From positions 682,001 through 746,000 of the forward strand of contig NZ_PVTT01000001.1 of the NCBI RefSeq assembly GCF_003003095.1: DNA of 64,000 nt, in the 5' to 3' direction. Shown piece by piece: positions 9,287 through 21,379 of this stretch. Within the stretch, counting starts at the first letter, position 1. Each line of letters starts with the position of its first letter. A model generated the notes under the pieces. It was not told the origin of the DNA. It saw nothing but the letters and a program-made list of their open reading frames with translations, and ran no database searches. A program made the translations under genes and the position numbers. This stretch comes from Hasllibacter halocynthiae (GTDB taxonomy: Bacteria; Pseudomonadota; Alphaproteobacteria; Rhodobacterales; Rhodobacteraceae).

Positions 9287-10400
9287 TCCAGCCGCCGCCC
9301 AGCACGCGGGTGCCTTCGGGGGCGTAGAACACACAGGCCTGCCCGGGCGACACGCCCCGTTCCGCCGCCGCCAGCTCGACGCTCGCGCGGCTCCCCTCGA
9401 TCCGGAGCACGGCGTCGCGCGGCGGCACGGTGGAGCGGACCTTGGCCCGGATCTCGTGAACGCCCTCGGGCGGCCCGTCGCCGAGCCAGTTCACCTCCTT
9501 TAGGGGGACGGTCCGGGTGGCCAGCATCTCCTTCGGGCCGACGACGACCTGCCTGGCCTCCGCGTCCAGCTTCACGACGTAGAGCGGCTCGGCCAGCCCG
9601 CCGAGGCCCAGGCCCCTGCGCTGCCCGATCGTGTAGCGGATCACCCCGTCATGGGTGCCCAGGACGCGGCCGTCCGCGTGGACGACGTCGCCGGGCTGCG
9701 CGGCGCCGGGCCGGAGCTTCTCGATGACCGCCGCGTAGTCGCCGTCCGGCACGAAGCAGATGTCCTGGCTGTCGGGCTTGTCCGCGACCGGGAGGCCGAA
9801 CCGTGCGGCCAGCGCCCGCGTCTGCGCCTTCGTGGCCAGCCCGCCGAGCGGGAAGCGCAGGAAGGCGAGCTGCTCCCTCGTCGTCGAGAACAGGAAGTAG
9901 GACTGGTCGCGCACGGGATCGGCCGCCATGTGCAGTTCGGGACCGCCGGGCCCGTCGAGGCGGCGGATGTAGTGACCGGTGGCCATGCAATCGGCGTCGA
10001 GGTCGCGCGCCGTCTCCAGCAGGTCCTGGAACTTCACGCGCTCGTTGCAGCGGATGCAGGGCACGGGGGTCGCGCCGCCCAGGTAGGCGTCCGCGAACTC
10101 GTCGATCACGGCCTCGCGGAACTTCGATTCGTAGTCGAGCACGTAGTGGGGGAAGCCCATCGCCTCGGCCACGCGGCGGGCGTCGTGGATGTCACGCCCC
10201 GCGCAGCAGGCGTTCGCCTTCTGGATTGCCGCACCGTGGTCGTAGAGCTGCAGCGTCACGCCGACCGTATCGTAGCCCTCCGACGCTAGGAGCGCCGCGA
10301 CCGCGCTGCTGTCCACCCCGCCCGACATCGCGACCACCACCCGCGTCTCGGCGGGTGGCAGACCGAAGCCGAGCGTGTCGGTGGTGCGGGCGCCGTCCAT
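9273..10400 (-). CDS. mnmA: tRNA-specific 2-thiouridylase MnmA
   Basis: A 375-aa ATP-pyrophosphatase that puts sulfur on U34 of tRNA-Lys, -Glu and -Gln. The PP-loop SGGVDS is at residues 26-31. The catalytic cysteines are present in NACCAGRD or [10 protein letters not shown] and in SQDICFV. The C-terminal domain ends in the conserved GQACVFY motif. The ATG at 10400 is supported by GGAGGATCC just upstream; an in-frame ATG 18 codons earlier lacks a good leader and conserved sequence. It is convergent with lpxB and divergent from sciP. Confidence 0.96.
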   Translation of the reverse strand: MDGARTTDTLGFGLPPAETRVVVAMSGGVDSSAVAALLASEGYDTVGVTLQLYDHGAAIQKANACCAGRDIHDARRVAEAMGFPHYVLDYESKFREAVIDEFADAYLGGATPVPCIRCNERVKFQDLLETARDLDADCMATGHYIRRLDGPGGPELHMAADPVRDQSYFLFSTTREQLAFLRFPLGGLATKAQTRALAARFGLPVADKPDSQDICFVPDGDYAAVIEKLRPGAAQPGDVVHADGRVLGTHDGVIRYTIGQRRGLGLGGLAEPLYVVKLDAEARQVVVGPKEMLATRTVPLKEVNWLGDGPPEGVHEIRAKVRSTVPPRDAVLRIEGSRASVELAAAERGVSPGQACVFYAPEGTRVLGGGWITAG

Positions 10401-10462
10401 CGGATCCTCCGGGGCAGGACATGCCCGATATGGTAGAATGCTCCATATCTGCAAGGCTCGCT

Positions 10463-10478
10463 TTCACCGGACGTTAAG
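10463..10478 (+). promoter_or_regulatory. CtrA-like box upstream of sciP
   Basis: TTCA-CCGGACG-TTAAG matches the TTAA-N7-TTAAC CtrA consensus except for one base in the first half and the last base. It ends 37 bases before the sciP ATG. sciP is CtrA-activated in Caulobacter (established there); regulation here is inferred. Confidence 0.4.
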
Positions 10479-10515
10479 CGGCGGGCGGCTTCAGTCCTCC
10501 CCGATGGAGGATGCC

Positions 10516-10788
10516 ATGTATCTGCGAAAGACCGACGGGCCCCGCGCCGTGTCACTGCCGGAAGGCGGACGAATGACCATGGGCGACCTGCCCCCGAAGG
10601 GCACCATGCGCTGGGTGGCGGCCCGAAAGGCGGCCGTGGTCAGGGGCGTGCGATCGGAGCTGGTGACGCGCGAATGGGCGATGGAGGCTTACGACCTCTC
10701 CGCGGAGGAGCTCGACGGCTGGATCGCGATGAGCGCGCGTCATGGCGACGGTGCCCTTCGCACCACTGCTTTGAAGAAATACCGATAA
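10516..10788 (+). CDS. sciP: CtrA inhibitor SciP (DUF1153 family)
   Basis: A 90-aa DNA-binding protein that in Caulobacter binds CtrA at its promoters and blocks transcription. Family features: MYLRKTDGPRAVSLPEGG at the N-terminus, LPPKGTMRWVAARKAAVVR and the helix-turn-helix-like YDLSAEELDGW near the C-terminus. The ATG at 10516 is chosen because GGAGG ends five bases before it and MYLRK is the family's conserved start; an ATG at 10504 is in frame. It lies directly in front of ctrA on the same strand, so the cell-cycle regulator and its inhibitor are neighbours. Confidence 0.93.
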   Translation: MYLRKTDGPRAVSLPEGGRMTMGDLPPKGTMRWVAARKAAVVRGVRSELVTREWAMEAYDLSAEELDGWIAMSARHGDGALRTTALKKYR

Positions 10789-10823
10789 ATTGACGCAGCC
10801 CGCCTCAGGCCGCTGCACCGGCG

Positions 10824-10839
10824 GTAACGGTGCGTTAAC
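10824..10839 (+). promoter_or_regulatory. CtrA-like box upstream of ctrA (putative autoregulation site)
   Basis: GTAA-CGGTGCG-TTAAC differs by one base from the CtrA consensus TTAA-N7-TTAAC. It overlaps an inverted repeat (GCACCG at 10815-10820, CGGTGC at 10828-10833). It ends 47 bases before the ctrA ATG, a position suited to autoregulation. Confidence 0.5.
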
Positions 10840-10886
10840 GTTTCCATGCGATAGGTGACGACGGGCCGACGAAAGCGAGGCGAAGA

Positions 10887-11600
10887 ATGCGAATCCTTTT
10901 GATCGAGGATGATCCGACCACCGCGCGAAGCATCGAGCTGATGCTCACGCACGCGAACCTGAACGTCTACGCCACCGATCTCGGCGAAGAGGGAATCGAC
11001 CTCGCCAAGCTCTACGACTACGACCTGATCCTTCTCGACCTGAACCTGCCGGACATGAACGGGCACGACGTGCTCCGGCAGCTGCGCCTCGCGCGGATCG
11101 ACACGCCGATCCTGATCCTCACGGGCGAGGACGACACGGAGAACAAGATCAAGGGTTTCGGCTTCGGTGCGGACGATTACCTGACCAAGCCCTTCCATCG
11201 CGACGAGCTGGTCGCACGGATCCACGCGATCATCAGACGCTCCAAGGGACATGCCCAGTCGGTGATCGAGACGGGTCCGATCCGGGTCAACCTCGACGCC
11301 AAGACCGTCGAGGCAGGCGGGAAGCCGGTGCATCTGACGGGCAAGGAGTATCAGATGCTCGAGCTGCTGAGCCTTCGGAAGGGGACGACCCTCACGAAGG
11401 AGATGTTCCTCAACCATCTCTACGGCGGGATGGACGAGCCCGAGCTGAAGATCATCGACGTCTTCATCTGCAAGCTCCGCAAGAAGCTGTCGGATGCGAC
11501 CGGCGGCGACAACCGGATCGAGACGGTCTGGGGCCGCGGCTACGTCCTGCGCGACCCTGCGGCGGCTGCCGGAACGCCGCCGCTGGTCCTGCGCGCCTGA
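10887..11600 (+). CDS. ctrA: Cell-cycle response regulator CtrA
   Basis: A 237-aa OmpR-type response regulator. The receiver domain (1-120) has the acidic pocket EDD at 7-9, phospho-acceptor Asp51 in [11 protein letters not shown] and the conserved Lys in TKPFHRDEL. The winged-helix domain (about 125-228) contains [17 protein letters not shown] and [13 protein letters not shown], which are very close to CtrA sequences. In Rhodobacterales CtrA controls motility, gene transfer agent and other late-cell-cycle genes and is usually not essential; this is family knowledge. It has its own upstream CtrA-like box, and sciP precedes it. Confidence 0.97.
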   Translation: MRILLIEDDPTTARSIELMLTHANLNVYATDLGEEGIDLAKLYDYDLILLDLNLPDMNGHDVLRQLRLARIDTPILILTGEDDTENKIKGFGFGADDYLTKPFHRDELVARIHAIIRRSKGHAQSVIETGPIRVNLDAKTVEAGGKPVHLTGKEYQMLELLSLRKGTTLTKEMFLNHLYGGMDEPELKIIDVFICKLRKKLSDATGGDNRIETVWGRGYVLRDPAAAAGTPPLVLRA

Positions 11601-16129
<4,529 letters not shown>

Positions 16130-16147
16130 GTTTCACTTTTCGTGCAT

Positions 16148-16162
16148 GTTCACACAAAGTTC
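16148..16162 (+). promoter_or_regulatory. Perfect alphaproteobacterial LexA (SOS) box
   Basis: GTTC at 16148-16151 and GTTC at 16159-16162 are separated by exactly 7 bases (ACACAAA). GTTC-N7-GTTC is the established LexA-binding direct repeat of alphaproteobacteria. It lies 64 bases before the ATG of a 38-codon gene, and a -35-like TTCACA (16149-16154) falls inside it, so bound LexA would block that promoter. Confidence 0.8.
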
Positions 16163-16225
16163 TTGCTGAATGGTTAACGGCGTGAGAACAGAACGGAAAC
16201 GAAGAGCAGAAGAGGGCCCAAGCTC

Positions 16226-16342
16226 ATGCAGGACTTCCTTGCCATCCTTTCCTACCAGCCCCGTGCGGCCTTGCGGGATGCGGTCGCGCTTGCCGGGCTG
16301 ACCGGCGCCCTGTTCGCCGCGCTCCACGCCCCGCTGCTCTGA
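16226..16342 (+). CDS. 38-residue small membrane protein, predicted SOS-inducible
   Basis: The product starts MQDFLAILSYQPRAALRDAV and continues with a hydrophobic C-terminal half (ALAGLTGALFAALHAPLL) able to form one transmembrane helix; two arginines precede the helix. The leader has a purine-rich GAAGAGCAGAAGAGGG segment. The gene stands alone: a perfect LexA box lies 64 bases upstream and a plus-strand terminator ends at 16530. I know no named family. By position and form it resembles SOS-induced membrane peptides that inhibit division, such as Caulobacter SidA, but I cannot see sequence proof of that role. Confidence 0.6.
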   Translation: MQDFLAILSYQPRAALRDAVALAGLTGALFAALHAPLL

Positions 16343-16483
16343 TCGAAGCCTGTACGCCCGTCCCCGGGCGCCAGCGGATGTTCTGCCCGGACCCGTCGCG
16401 CCTCTACCAAGCTGAAGGGATCGTCGGTCTTTCCGGCCGGCGGCCCGAAGGCCGCGCATCGTCCCATTCGGGTCCAACCTCGA

Positions 16484-16530
16484 GCCGCCGCTTGATCCCC
16501 CCCGTGGGACCTCGCGGCGGCCTTTTTCTT
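16484..16530 (+). terminator. Intrinsic terminator of the SOS peptide gene
   Basis: GCCGCCGC (16484-16491) pairs perfectly with GCGGCGGC (16514-16521), followed by TTTTTCTT (16523-16530). The T-run is on the plus strand only, so it ends plus-strand transcripts (the small gene, and possibly recG read-through) just before the convergent scaffold gene. A separate GCGGCC-CGAA-GGCCGC tetraloop hairpin lies at 16440-16455. Confidence 0.75.
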
Positions 16531-16976
16531 CAGGCGGCCTTCGCCTCGGCCTGCGCGACGGCTTCGGCCAGGGCCTCGGCGGCCAACAGGATCGAGGCGT
16601 GGCGGTTGCGGTAGTCGCGCGCCGGCTCCAACACGGCGAGGCCTTCCCAGGGCGCTTCGGGAACCAGCCCGCCCGACAGCATCCCGCGCAGCGCGTCGCG
16701 TCCGGCCTCCACCTCGGCCCGGCTCCGGCCGATGGCCGCCCCGCCGATCACGGACGCCGCCGCCTGGCCCAAGGCGCAGGCCTTCACGTCCTGGGCATAG
16801 TCCGCCACCCGCCCGTCCCGCACCACGACATCCACCGTCACGGCCGAGCCGCAGAGCGGCGAGCGCCTGGTAACGCTCGCGTCCGGCGCTTCCAGCCGCC
16901 CGGTGCGCGGCATCTCGGCGGCCAGCGCCAGGATGCGATGGGAGTAGAGCTTGATTAGGTCGGTCTCGGCGGTCAT
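16530..16976 (-). CDS. NifU/IscU-like iron-sulfur cluster scaffold protein
   Basis: A 148-aa protein with the NifU N-terminal fold. [17 protein letters not shown] carries the first conserved cysteine (Cys42) and [13 protein letters not shown] the second (Cys67). The position of the third IscU cysteine, in [14 protein letters not shown] near residue 127, is alanine. It may still bind metal or act as a partner protein, but it is not a canonical three-cysteine scaffold. The ATG at 16976 begins [11 protein letters not shown]; an ATG 8 codons upstream is less likely. It is divergent from hisI. Confidence 0.82.
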   Translation of the reverse strand: MTAETDLIKLYSHRILALAAEMPRTGRLEAPDASVTRRSPLCGSAVTVDVVVRDGRVADYAQDVKACALGQAAASVIGGAAIGRSRAEVEAGRDALRGMLSGGLVPEAPWEGLAVLEPARDYRNRHASILLAAEALAEAVAQAEAKAA

Positions 16977-17034
16977 TGGCGTTCCTTCGGCGCTGCCCAT
17001 AGATAGGCGCGTCCCGAAGGAAAGGAAACGCGAC

Positions 17035-17403
17035 GTGATCGATCTGGCCGGCCTTCAGTACGATCCGCGCGGTCTTGTGCCCGTCGTCGCGCAGGACGTC
17101 GACGGGACCGTCCTCATGCTGGCCTGGATGAACCGCGAGGCGGTCGAGCGGACGCTCGCGACGGGCCGTGTGACCTACTGGTCCCGCTCGCGCGCCGCGT
17201 TCTGGGAGAAGGGGGCCACCTCGGGCCACACCCAAAGCCTGGTCGAGATGCGCGCCGACTGCGACTCGGACGCCCTCCTCGTCGTCGTCCGTCAGGAAGG
17301 GCCGGCTTGCCACACCGGCGTGCGATCCTGCTTCGGCGTCGGCGGCCGTGCCACCCCGGCGAGCGCGGCGACCTCCGGGGGCGAGAGGCCGTCCTCGCGG
17401 TAG
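17035..17403 (+). CDS. hisI: Phosphoribosyl-AMP cyclohydrolase HisI with antisense-coded tail
   Basis: A 122-aa enzyme of the third histidine step, opening the adenine ring of PR-AMP. Signatures: [36 protein letters not shown], and the metal-binding cysteines Cys76 (RADCDSDA), Cys92 (ACHTG) and Cys99 (RSCF). The GTG at 17035 has AAGGAAAGGAAA upstream. Family members normally end a few residues after the SCF motif; here the frame runs 22 residues on, and those codons are antisense to the end of gluQ. The core is complete, so activity is expected. Confidence 0.94.
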   Translation: MIDLAGLQYDPRGLVPVVAQDVDGTVLMLAWMNREAVERTLATGRVTYWSRSRAAFWEKGATSGHTQSLVEMRADCDSDALLVVVRQEGPACHTGVRSCFGVGGRATPASAATSGGERPSSR

Positions 17404-18173
17404 CGGCGGATCGCCCGGCTGCCGTCGATCTTCGCCAGACGCCTGCCATGGGCGTCTCGGACGAGGTCGTGGTGGTGGTAGATCGGCGTCGGCAGCCCGA
17501 GGAGGGTCTGCATCGCGACATGCAGCGGCGTTGCAGTCCAGAGGTCCGCACCCCGCACGACATGGGTGATCTGCTGCAGCGCGTCGTCGTGGACGACCGC
17601 GAGATGGTAGGCGGGATCGCCCGTCCCCTTCCGCACCAGGACCGGATCGCCCATCCCTGCGATCAACGCGCCGGGGTCGACCTCGTGACGACCGGGGTGG
17701 AGCGGCCCCGTCTCCTCGAATGCCGGCGGGGAAAGGCCGTCCAGCGCCCGCGCGAGGTCGAGGCGCAGCGCGTCTCCGGACTGACGATCCGATAGGCGCC
17801 GGCCGCGGCAGGTGCCGGGATAGACGAGCCCGTCGGTCCCGGGGGTGCCGCCCGCTTCGGCGATCTGCCGCCGCGTGCAGGAGCACGGATAGATCAGCCC
17901 GCGGGCCGCCAGAGGGTCCACCGCCGCGAGGATTCCGCCCCGGTGATCCGACTGGCGGCGCGGCGTCCCGCTCCATCCGAACCCTAGCCAGCGCAGATCG
18001 TCGACCAACGCGCGTTCGAACTCGGGCCGGCTCCGGGTGCTGTCGGTGTCCTCGATCCGCAGAAGCACCTCGGCCCCGACATCGTGCCCGACATGCTGCA
18101 CGGTCAGCGCGGAACGGGCGTGCCCGAGGTGCAGCAGGCCCGTGGGCGAGGGTGCGAAGCGCGTTCGCCTCAC
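17292..18173 (-). CDS. gluQ: Glutamyl-Q tRNA(Asp) synthetase GluQ
   Basis: A 293-aa paralogue of the GluRS catalytic domain that attaches glutamate to queuosine in tRNA-Asp. The N-terminal [18 protein letters not shown] holds the HIGH-type motif, and [14 protein letters not shown] is conserved. The zinc site is represented by YPCSCTRR and YPGTCRGR, and the KMSKS-like loop by [10 protein letters not shown]. The start is GTG at 18173, overlapping the upstream methyltransferase stop by 4 bases. The recognisable domain ends near [11 protein letters not shown]; the last 19 or so residues are antisense to hisI, which is unusual. Confidence 0.93.
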   Translation of the reverse strand: MRRTRFAPSPTGLLHLGHARSALTVQHVGHDVGAEVLLRIEDTDSTRSRPEFERALVDDLRWLGFGWSGTPRRQSDHRGGILAAVDPLAARGLIYPCSCTRRQIAEAGGTPGTDGLVYPGTCRGRRLSDRQSGDALRLDLARALDGLSPPAFEETGPLHPGRHEVDPGALIAGMGDPVLVRKGTGDPAYHLAVVHDDALQQITHVVRGADLWTATPLHVAMQTLLGLPTPIYHHHDLVRDAHGRRLAKIDGSRAIRRYREDGLSPPEVAALAGVARPPTPKQDRTPVWQAGPS

Positions 18174-18781
18174 CCGCGCCGGATCACGACGACGCGGGAC
18201 CGAAGGCCGATGCCGGGCAGATGCTCGCCGTCCTCGGCCTCCAGCAGCGTATGAGGCGAGGGGGCCAGCGAATCGAGGCGGGCCCTGGCTTCCGGATCGG
18301 CGAGGGAGTGATCGTTGAGCGAGAGGACGAAGAGCGCGCCGGACCCCATGGCCGCCAGGACGTCGTCGAAGAGGGTGAAGGGCGCGGCGCCGGCGCCGAT
18401 CACGCCGACGCAGGCGACGGCCGCATAGGACCGGACGTCGATCCCCTCGAACGGCGCCTCGGGCGAGACGTGGTGGAGCGTCCGGTGCGCGCCGCGCACC
18501 CTAGCCTGGGCCAGCATCCCCTCGGACACGTCCGCCCCGTCGATCGCGGTGAAGCCCGCCGCGCGGAAGGCCGCGCCGGAGAGCCCCGTGCCGCAGCCGT
18601 AGTCGAGGATCGGCGCTGCCCTGTCCGGCAGGTGCCGGGCAAGCGCTTCGGCGCAGCGGCGCGGCGTGGCATACCCGTTCTCGGCGACCTCGGCGTCGTA
18701 GCTTTCCGCCCACCGGTCGTAATGGGCATTCACCGCCTCCTGGGTGCGGGCGCCGTAGGCGTCCTCGAGGAACCCGCTCAT
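18170..18781 (-). CDS. Class I SAM-dependent methyltransferase
   Basis: A 203-aa protein with the Rossmann methyltransferase motif [17 protein letters not shown] and a following acidic strand end GADVSEGML. The N-terminal [18 protein letters not shown] is typical of small-molecule methyltransferases of the UbiE/TehB-like group. The substrate cannot be told from the sequence. It overlaps trmFO upstream and gluQ downstream by 4 bases each, so it is the middle gene of a three-gene operon whose other members act on tRNA. That makes an RNA-related role possible but unproven. Confidence 0.85.
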   Translation of the reverse strand: MSGFLEDAYGARTQEAVNAHYDRWAESYDAEVAENGYATPRRCAEALARHLPDRAAPILDYGCGTGLSGAAFRAAGFTAIDGADVSEGMLAQARVRGAHRTLHHVSPEAPFEGIDVRSYAAVACVGVIGAGAAPFTLFDDVLAAMGSGALFVLSLNDHSLADPEARARLDSLAPSPHTLLEAEDGEHLPGIGLRSRVVVIRRG

Positions 18782-20130
18782 GCCGCCTCGGCCTCCGTCG
18801 TTCCCAGCCATGCGTGCCAATCGGCCTTGGCGCGGTCCGTGTAGGCGAGGTAGCGGTCCCTGCGCCCCCGCCTGCCGCCCTTGGCGTCGATCGGGGGGAA
18901 GAGGCCGAAGTTCACGTTCATCGGCTGGAAGGTCTTGGCCTCCGCCCCGCCGGTGACGTGATGCATCAGGGCGCCGGTGGCGGTCGTGCCCGGGGGGGTC
19001 GGCATCGGTCGGCCGAGGATCTCGGCCGCGGCGAGGCGGCCCGCCAACAGGCCGCATGCGGCCGATTCAACGTAGCCCTCGACCCCCGTTATCTGCCCGG
19101 CGAACCGGACGTTGGGACGCGAGCGAAGGCGCAACTGGCCGTCGAGAAGGATCGGCGAGTTCAGGAACGTGTTCCGGTGGATGCCCCCGAGACGGGCGAA
19201 GCGCGCCTCCTCCAGCCCGGGAATCATACGCAGGACATCGGCTTGCGCGCCGTACTTCATCTTCGTCTGGAAGCCGACGATGTTCCAGAGCGTTCCCAGC
19301 GCGTTGTCCCGCCGCAGCTGCACGATCGCCCAGGGCTTCACGTCCGGCGCGTGGGGGTTCGTCAGGCCCACGGGCTTCATGGGGCCGTGGCGCAAGGTCT
19401 CGCGCCCGCGTTCGGCCATCACCTCGATGGGAAGGCAGCCGTCGAAGTAGCCGGCGGTCTCGCCCTCCTTGAAGGGGGCTTTCTCGGCGCCGAGGATCGC
19501 GTCGATGAACGCTTCGTAGGTGGCCCGGTCCATCGGGCAGTTCAGATAGGCGGTCCGCTCCTCCTCCGTGTCGCCCTTGTCGTAGCGGGACTGGAACCAT
19601 GCCTTGGACAGGTCGATGCTGTCGAAGTGGACGATGGGCGCGATGGCGTCGAAGAAGGCCAGGGCGTCGGCGCCCGTCTCCTCCGCGATCGAGGCGGCGA
19701 GGGCGCTGCCCGTCAGGGGGCCGGTCGCGACGATCCAGTCGCCCTCGCACGGCAGCTCGCAGACCTCGCCGGGGACCATTTCGATCAGCGGCTCGGCGCG
19801 GATCGCGTCCGTGACGGCTTCGGCGAACGGGTCGCGGTCCACCGCCAGGGCGCCGCCCGCGGCAAGGCGGTGCCGGTCGGCGGTGCGCATGATCAGGCCA
19901 CCCGCCTCGCGCATCTCCCAATGGAGGAGGCCGACGGCGTTCCGCTCGTCGTCGTCGGACCGGAACGAGTTGGAGCATACCATCTCGGCCAGCGATCCGG
20001 TGCGGTGCGCGAAGGTGCCGACATGGGGCCGCATCTCGTGTAGACGGACGGGGACGCCGATGCGGGCGGCCTGCCAGGCGGCCTCGGCCCCGGCCATGCC
20101 GCCGCCGACGATGTTCAGGATGCGCGTCAT
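18778..20130 (-). CDS. trmFO: Methylenetetrahydrofolate-tRNA (uracil-5-)-methyltransferase TrmFO
   Basis: A 450-aa flavoprotein that makes m5U54 in the tRNA T-loop using methylenetetrahydrofolate. The FAD-binding [11 protein letters not shown] is at residues 9-19. Other family blocks are [59 protein letters not shown] and [10 protein letters not shown]. Length is normal. It opens the minus-strand trmFO-methyltransferase-gluQ operon. The 266 bases upstream contain no gene. Confidence 0.96.
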   Translation of the reverse strand: MTRILNIVGGGMAGAEAAWQAARIGVPVRLHEMRPHVGTFAHRTGSLAEMVCSNSFRSDDDERNAVGLLHWEMREAGGLIMRTADRHRLAAGGALAVDRDPFAEAVTDAIRAEPLIEMVPGEVCELPCEGDWIVATGPLTGSALAASIAEETGADALAFFDAIAPIVHFDSIDLSKAWFQSRYDKGDTEEERTAYLNCPMDRATYEAFIDAILGAEKAPFKEGETAGYFDGCLPIEVMAERGRETLRHGPMKPVGLTNPHAPDVKPWAIVQLRRDNALGTLWNIVGFQTKMKYGAQADVLRMIPGLEEARFARLGGIHRNTFLNSPILLDGQLRLRSRPNVRFAGQITGVEGYVESAACGLLAGRLAAAEILGRPMPTPPGTTATGALMHHVTGGAEAKTFQPMNVNFGLFPPIDAKGGRRGRRDRYLAYTDRAKADWHAWLGTTEAEAA

Positions 20131-20396
20131 CCACGCCTTCTACGTCAGCGGGGCCAGCGGTGGAAGGGAAGGCCCCCGGGATTTCGGGCGCCCGCCCAGG
20201 ACAGGGACAGAGCATGGAACGGGCGCCCGGGGCGCTGCGGCTCTCCCCCAGGGTATGATCCCGGACCGCAACACCGTGACTTCATGGAAGCACGTCCACG
20301 GCGGCGTTACAGCGTCATCCGATGACCGGCGGTGCGATCGGCGGAATTCTTAACCTAGTTTGCCCGATGAGGGCGAACGACCGCCGAGGGATGCCA

Positions 20397-21269
20397 CTAC
20401 TGCGCGGCGATCTCGATCTCGTCCTGGACGTTCGCCCATGCGGTGCTGCGGAAGCATTCGATCACCCAATCGGCCGTGGCTCGCACCGCCATGTCGTCGC
20501 GGCGAGACTGATGGAACGCCAGCCAGAACTCGAGCTCGACGGCGCCGCCGCCGTTCTCGACCTTCTCGAGGTCGGCGTCCCGCGCGCCCACGATGTCGGG
20601 AATGACGCCCGGCAAGCCGGTGGACTTCATCGCGCCGACCATATGCTCGAACTGATCGCATCGCACGGTCGGATCGCCTTCGTAGATCGAGTGGCCCAGG
20701 ACGGCCGACGGCGCGTCGTCGTATTCCGAGGAAAGGCCGACCCAGCCCCCCGCCGGGCCCCTGCGCCCGCGCGGCACGTAGGGATGGAAGCTGACGCTGC
20801 CGACGCGTCGCGCGATCAAGCGGCCCGCTTCGGGACGGCCGAAGCGGATGAAGAGGTCGGCCTCGCCCAGGCCGGTGCTCTGGACCTTGTTGCGCAGGCT
20901 CAGGCGCAGGTTCGGGTGCGTGGCGACCAAGGTGCCGATATGGGGCAGCAGGATGGACGAGATGATCACGGGCGACGCCGCGAGGCGGATCGGGCTGAGT
21001 CCCCGGCCGACCGTCTGGCGGGCGTTGTTCTCCTCCCGGGCGACCTGGGCCTCGAACTCCTCGGCGGCGCGGATCAGCCCCTGCGCGACCTGGGTCGCCC
21101 GCCAGGATCCGCCGGTCTTGACGAAGAGGGGGGTGGCCGCGCTCTCGGTGAGGCGTTCGATCCGGCGGGACACCGTCGCGACGTTCGTTCCCAGGCTGCG
21201 GGCCGCCGCCGTCATGGTGCCCCGGCGGGAAAGGGCCAGCATGAACTTCATGTCGTCCCAGTTGTCCAT
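20397..21269 (-). CDS. LysR-family transcriptional regulator
   Basis: A 290-aa regulator. The winged HTH occupies about residues 3-62 (FMLALSRRGTMTAAARSLG, then VSRRIERLTE). The remainder is a LysR substrate-binding domain, but the ligand cannot be inferred. The ATG at 21269 has GGGGGAGCG upstream; an ATG 11 codons earlier is possible. No divergently transcribed target sits next to it, since trmFO lies downstream and gyrA upstream on the same strand. A weak stem-loop (GTTTGCCC/GGGCGAAC, 20357-20377) follows its 3' end and could act in termination. Confidence 0.88.
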   Translation of the reverse strand: MDNWDDMKFMLALSRRGTMTAAARSLGTNVATVSRRIERLTESAATPLFVKTGGSWRATQVAQGLIRAAEEFEAQVAREENNARQTVGRGLSPIRLAASPVIISSILLPHIGTLVATHPNLRLSLRNKVQSTGLGEADLFIRFGRPEAGRLIARRVGSVSFHPYVPRGRRGPAGGWVGLSSEYDDAPSAVLGHSIYEGDPTVRCDQFEHMVGAMKSTGLPGVIPDIVGARDADLEKVENGGGAVELEFWLAFHQSRRDDMAVRATADWVIECFRSTAWANVQDEIEIAAQ

Positions 21270-21379
21270 GGCGCTCCCCCGCCCGTCGTCCTTCGGCGTC
21301 ATCGTCGCCTCATGTCCCGCCCATGGCGAGGGGAGAAAGCGGGCGAAAGCAGCGACATACTGACACGCGCAACCCCAGG

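Noticed and set aside
16163-16178. TTGC-N7-TTAAC in the SOS peptide promoter as a CtrA box
   Set aside because: Two mismatches in the first half-site; the LexA box explains the region better.
16343-16480. Possible tRNA-like D-arm (GCTTGGTAGAGGCGC on the minus strand)
   Set aside because: No matching anticodon arm, T arm or acceptor stem could be built around it, so the resemblance is probably chance.
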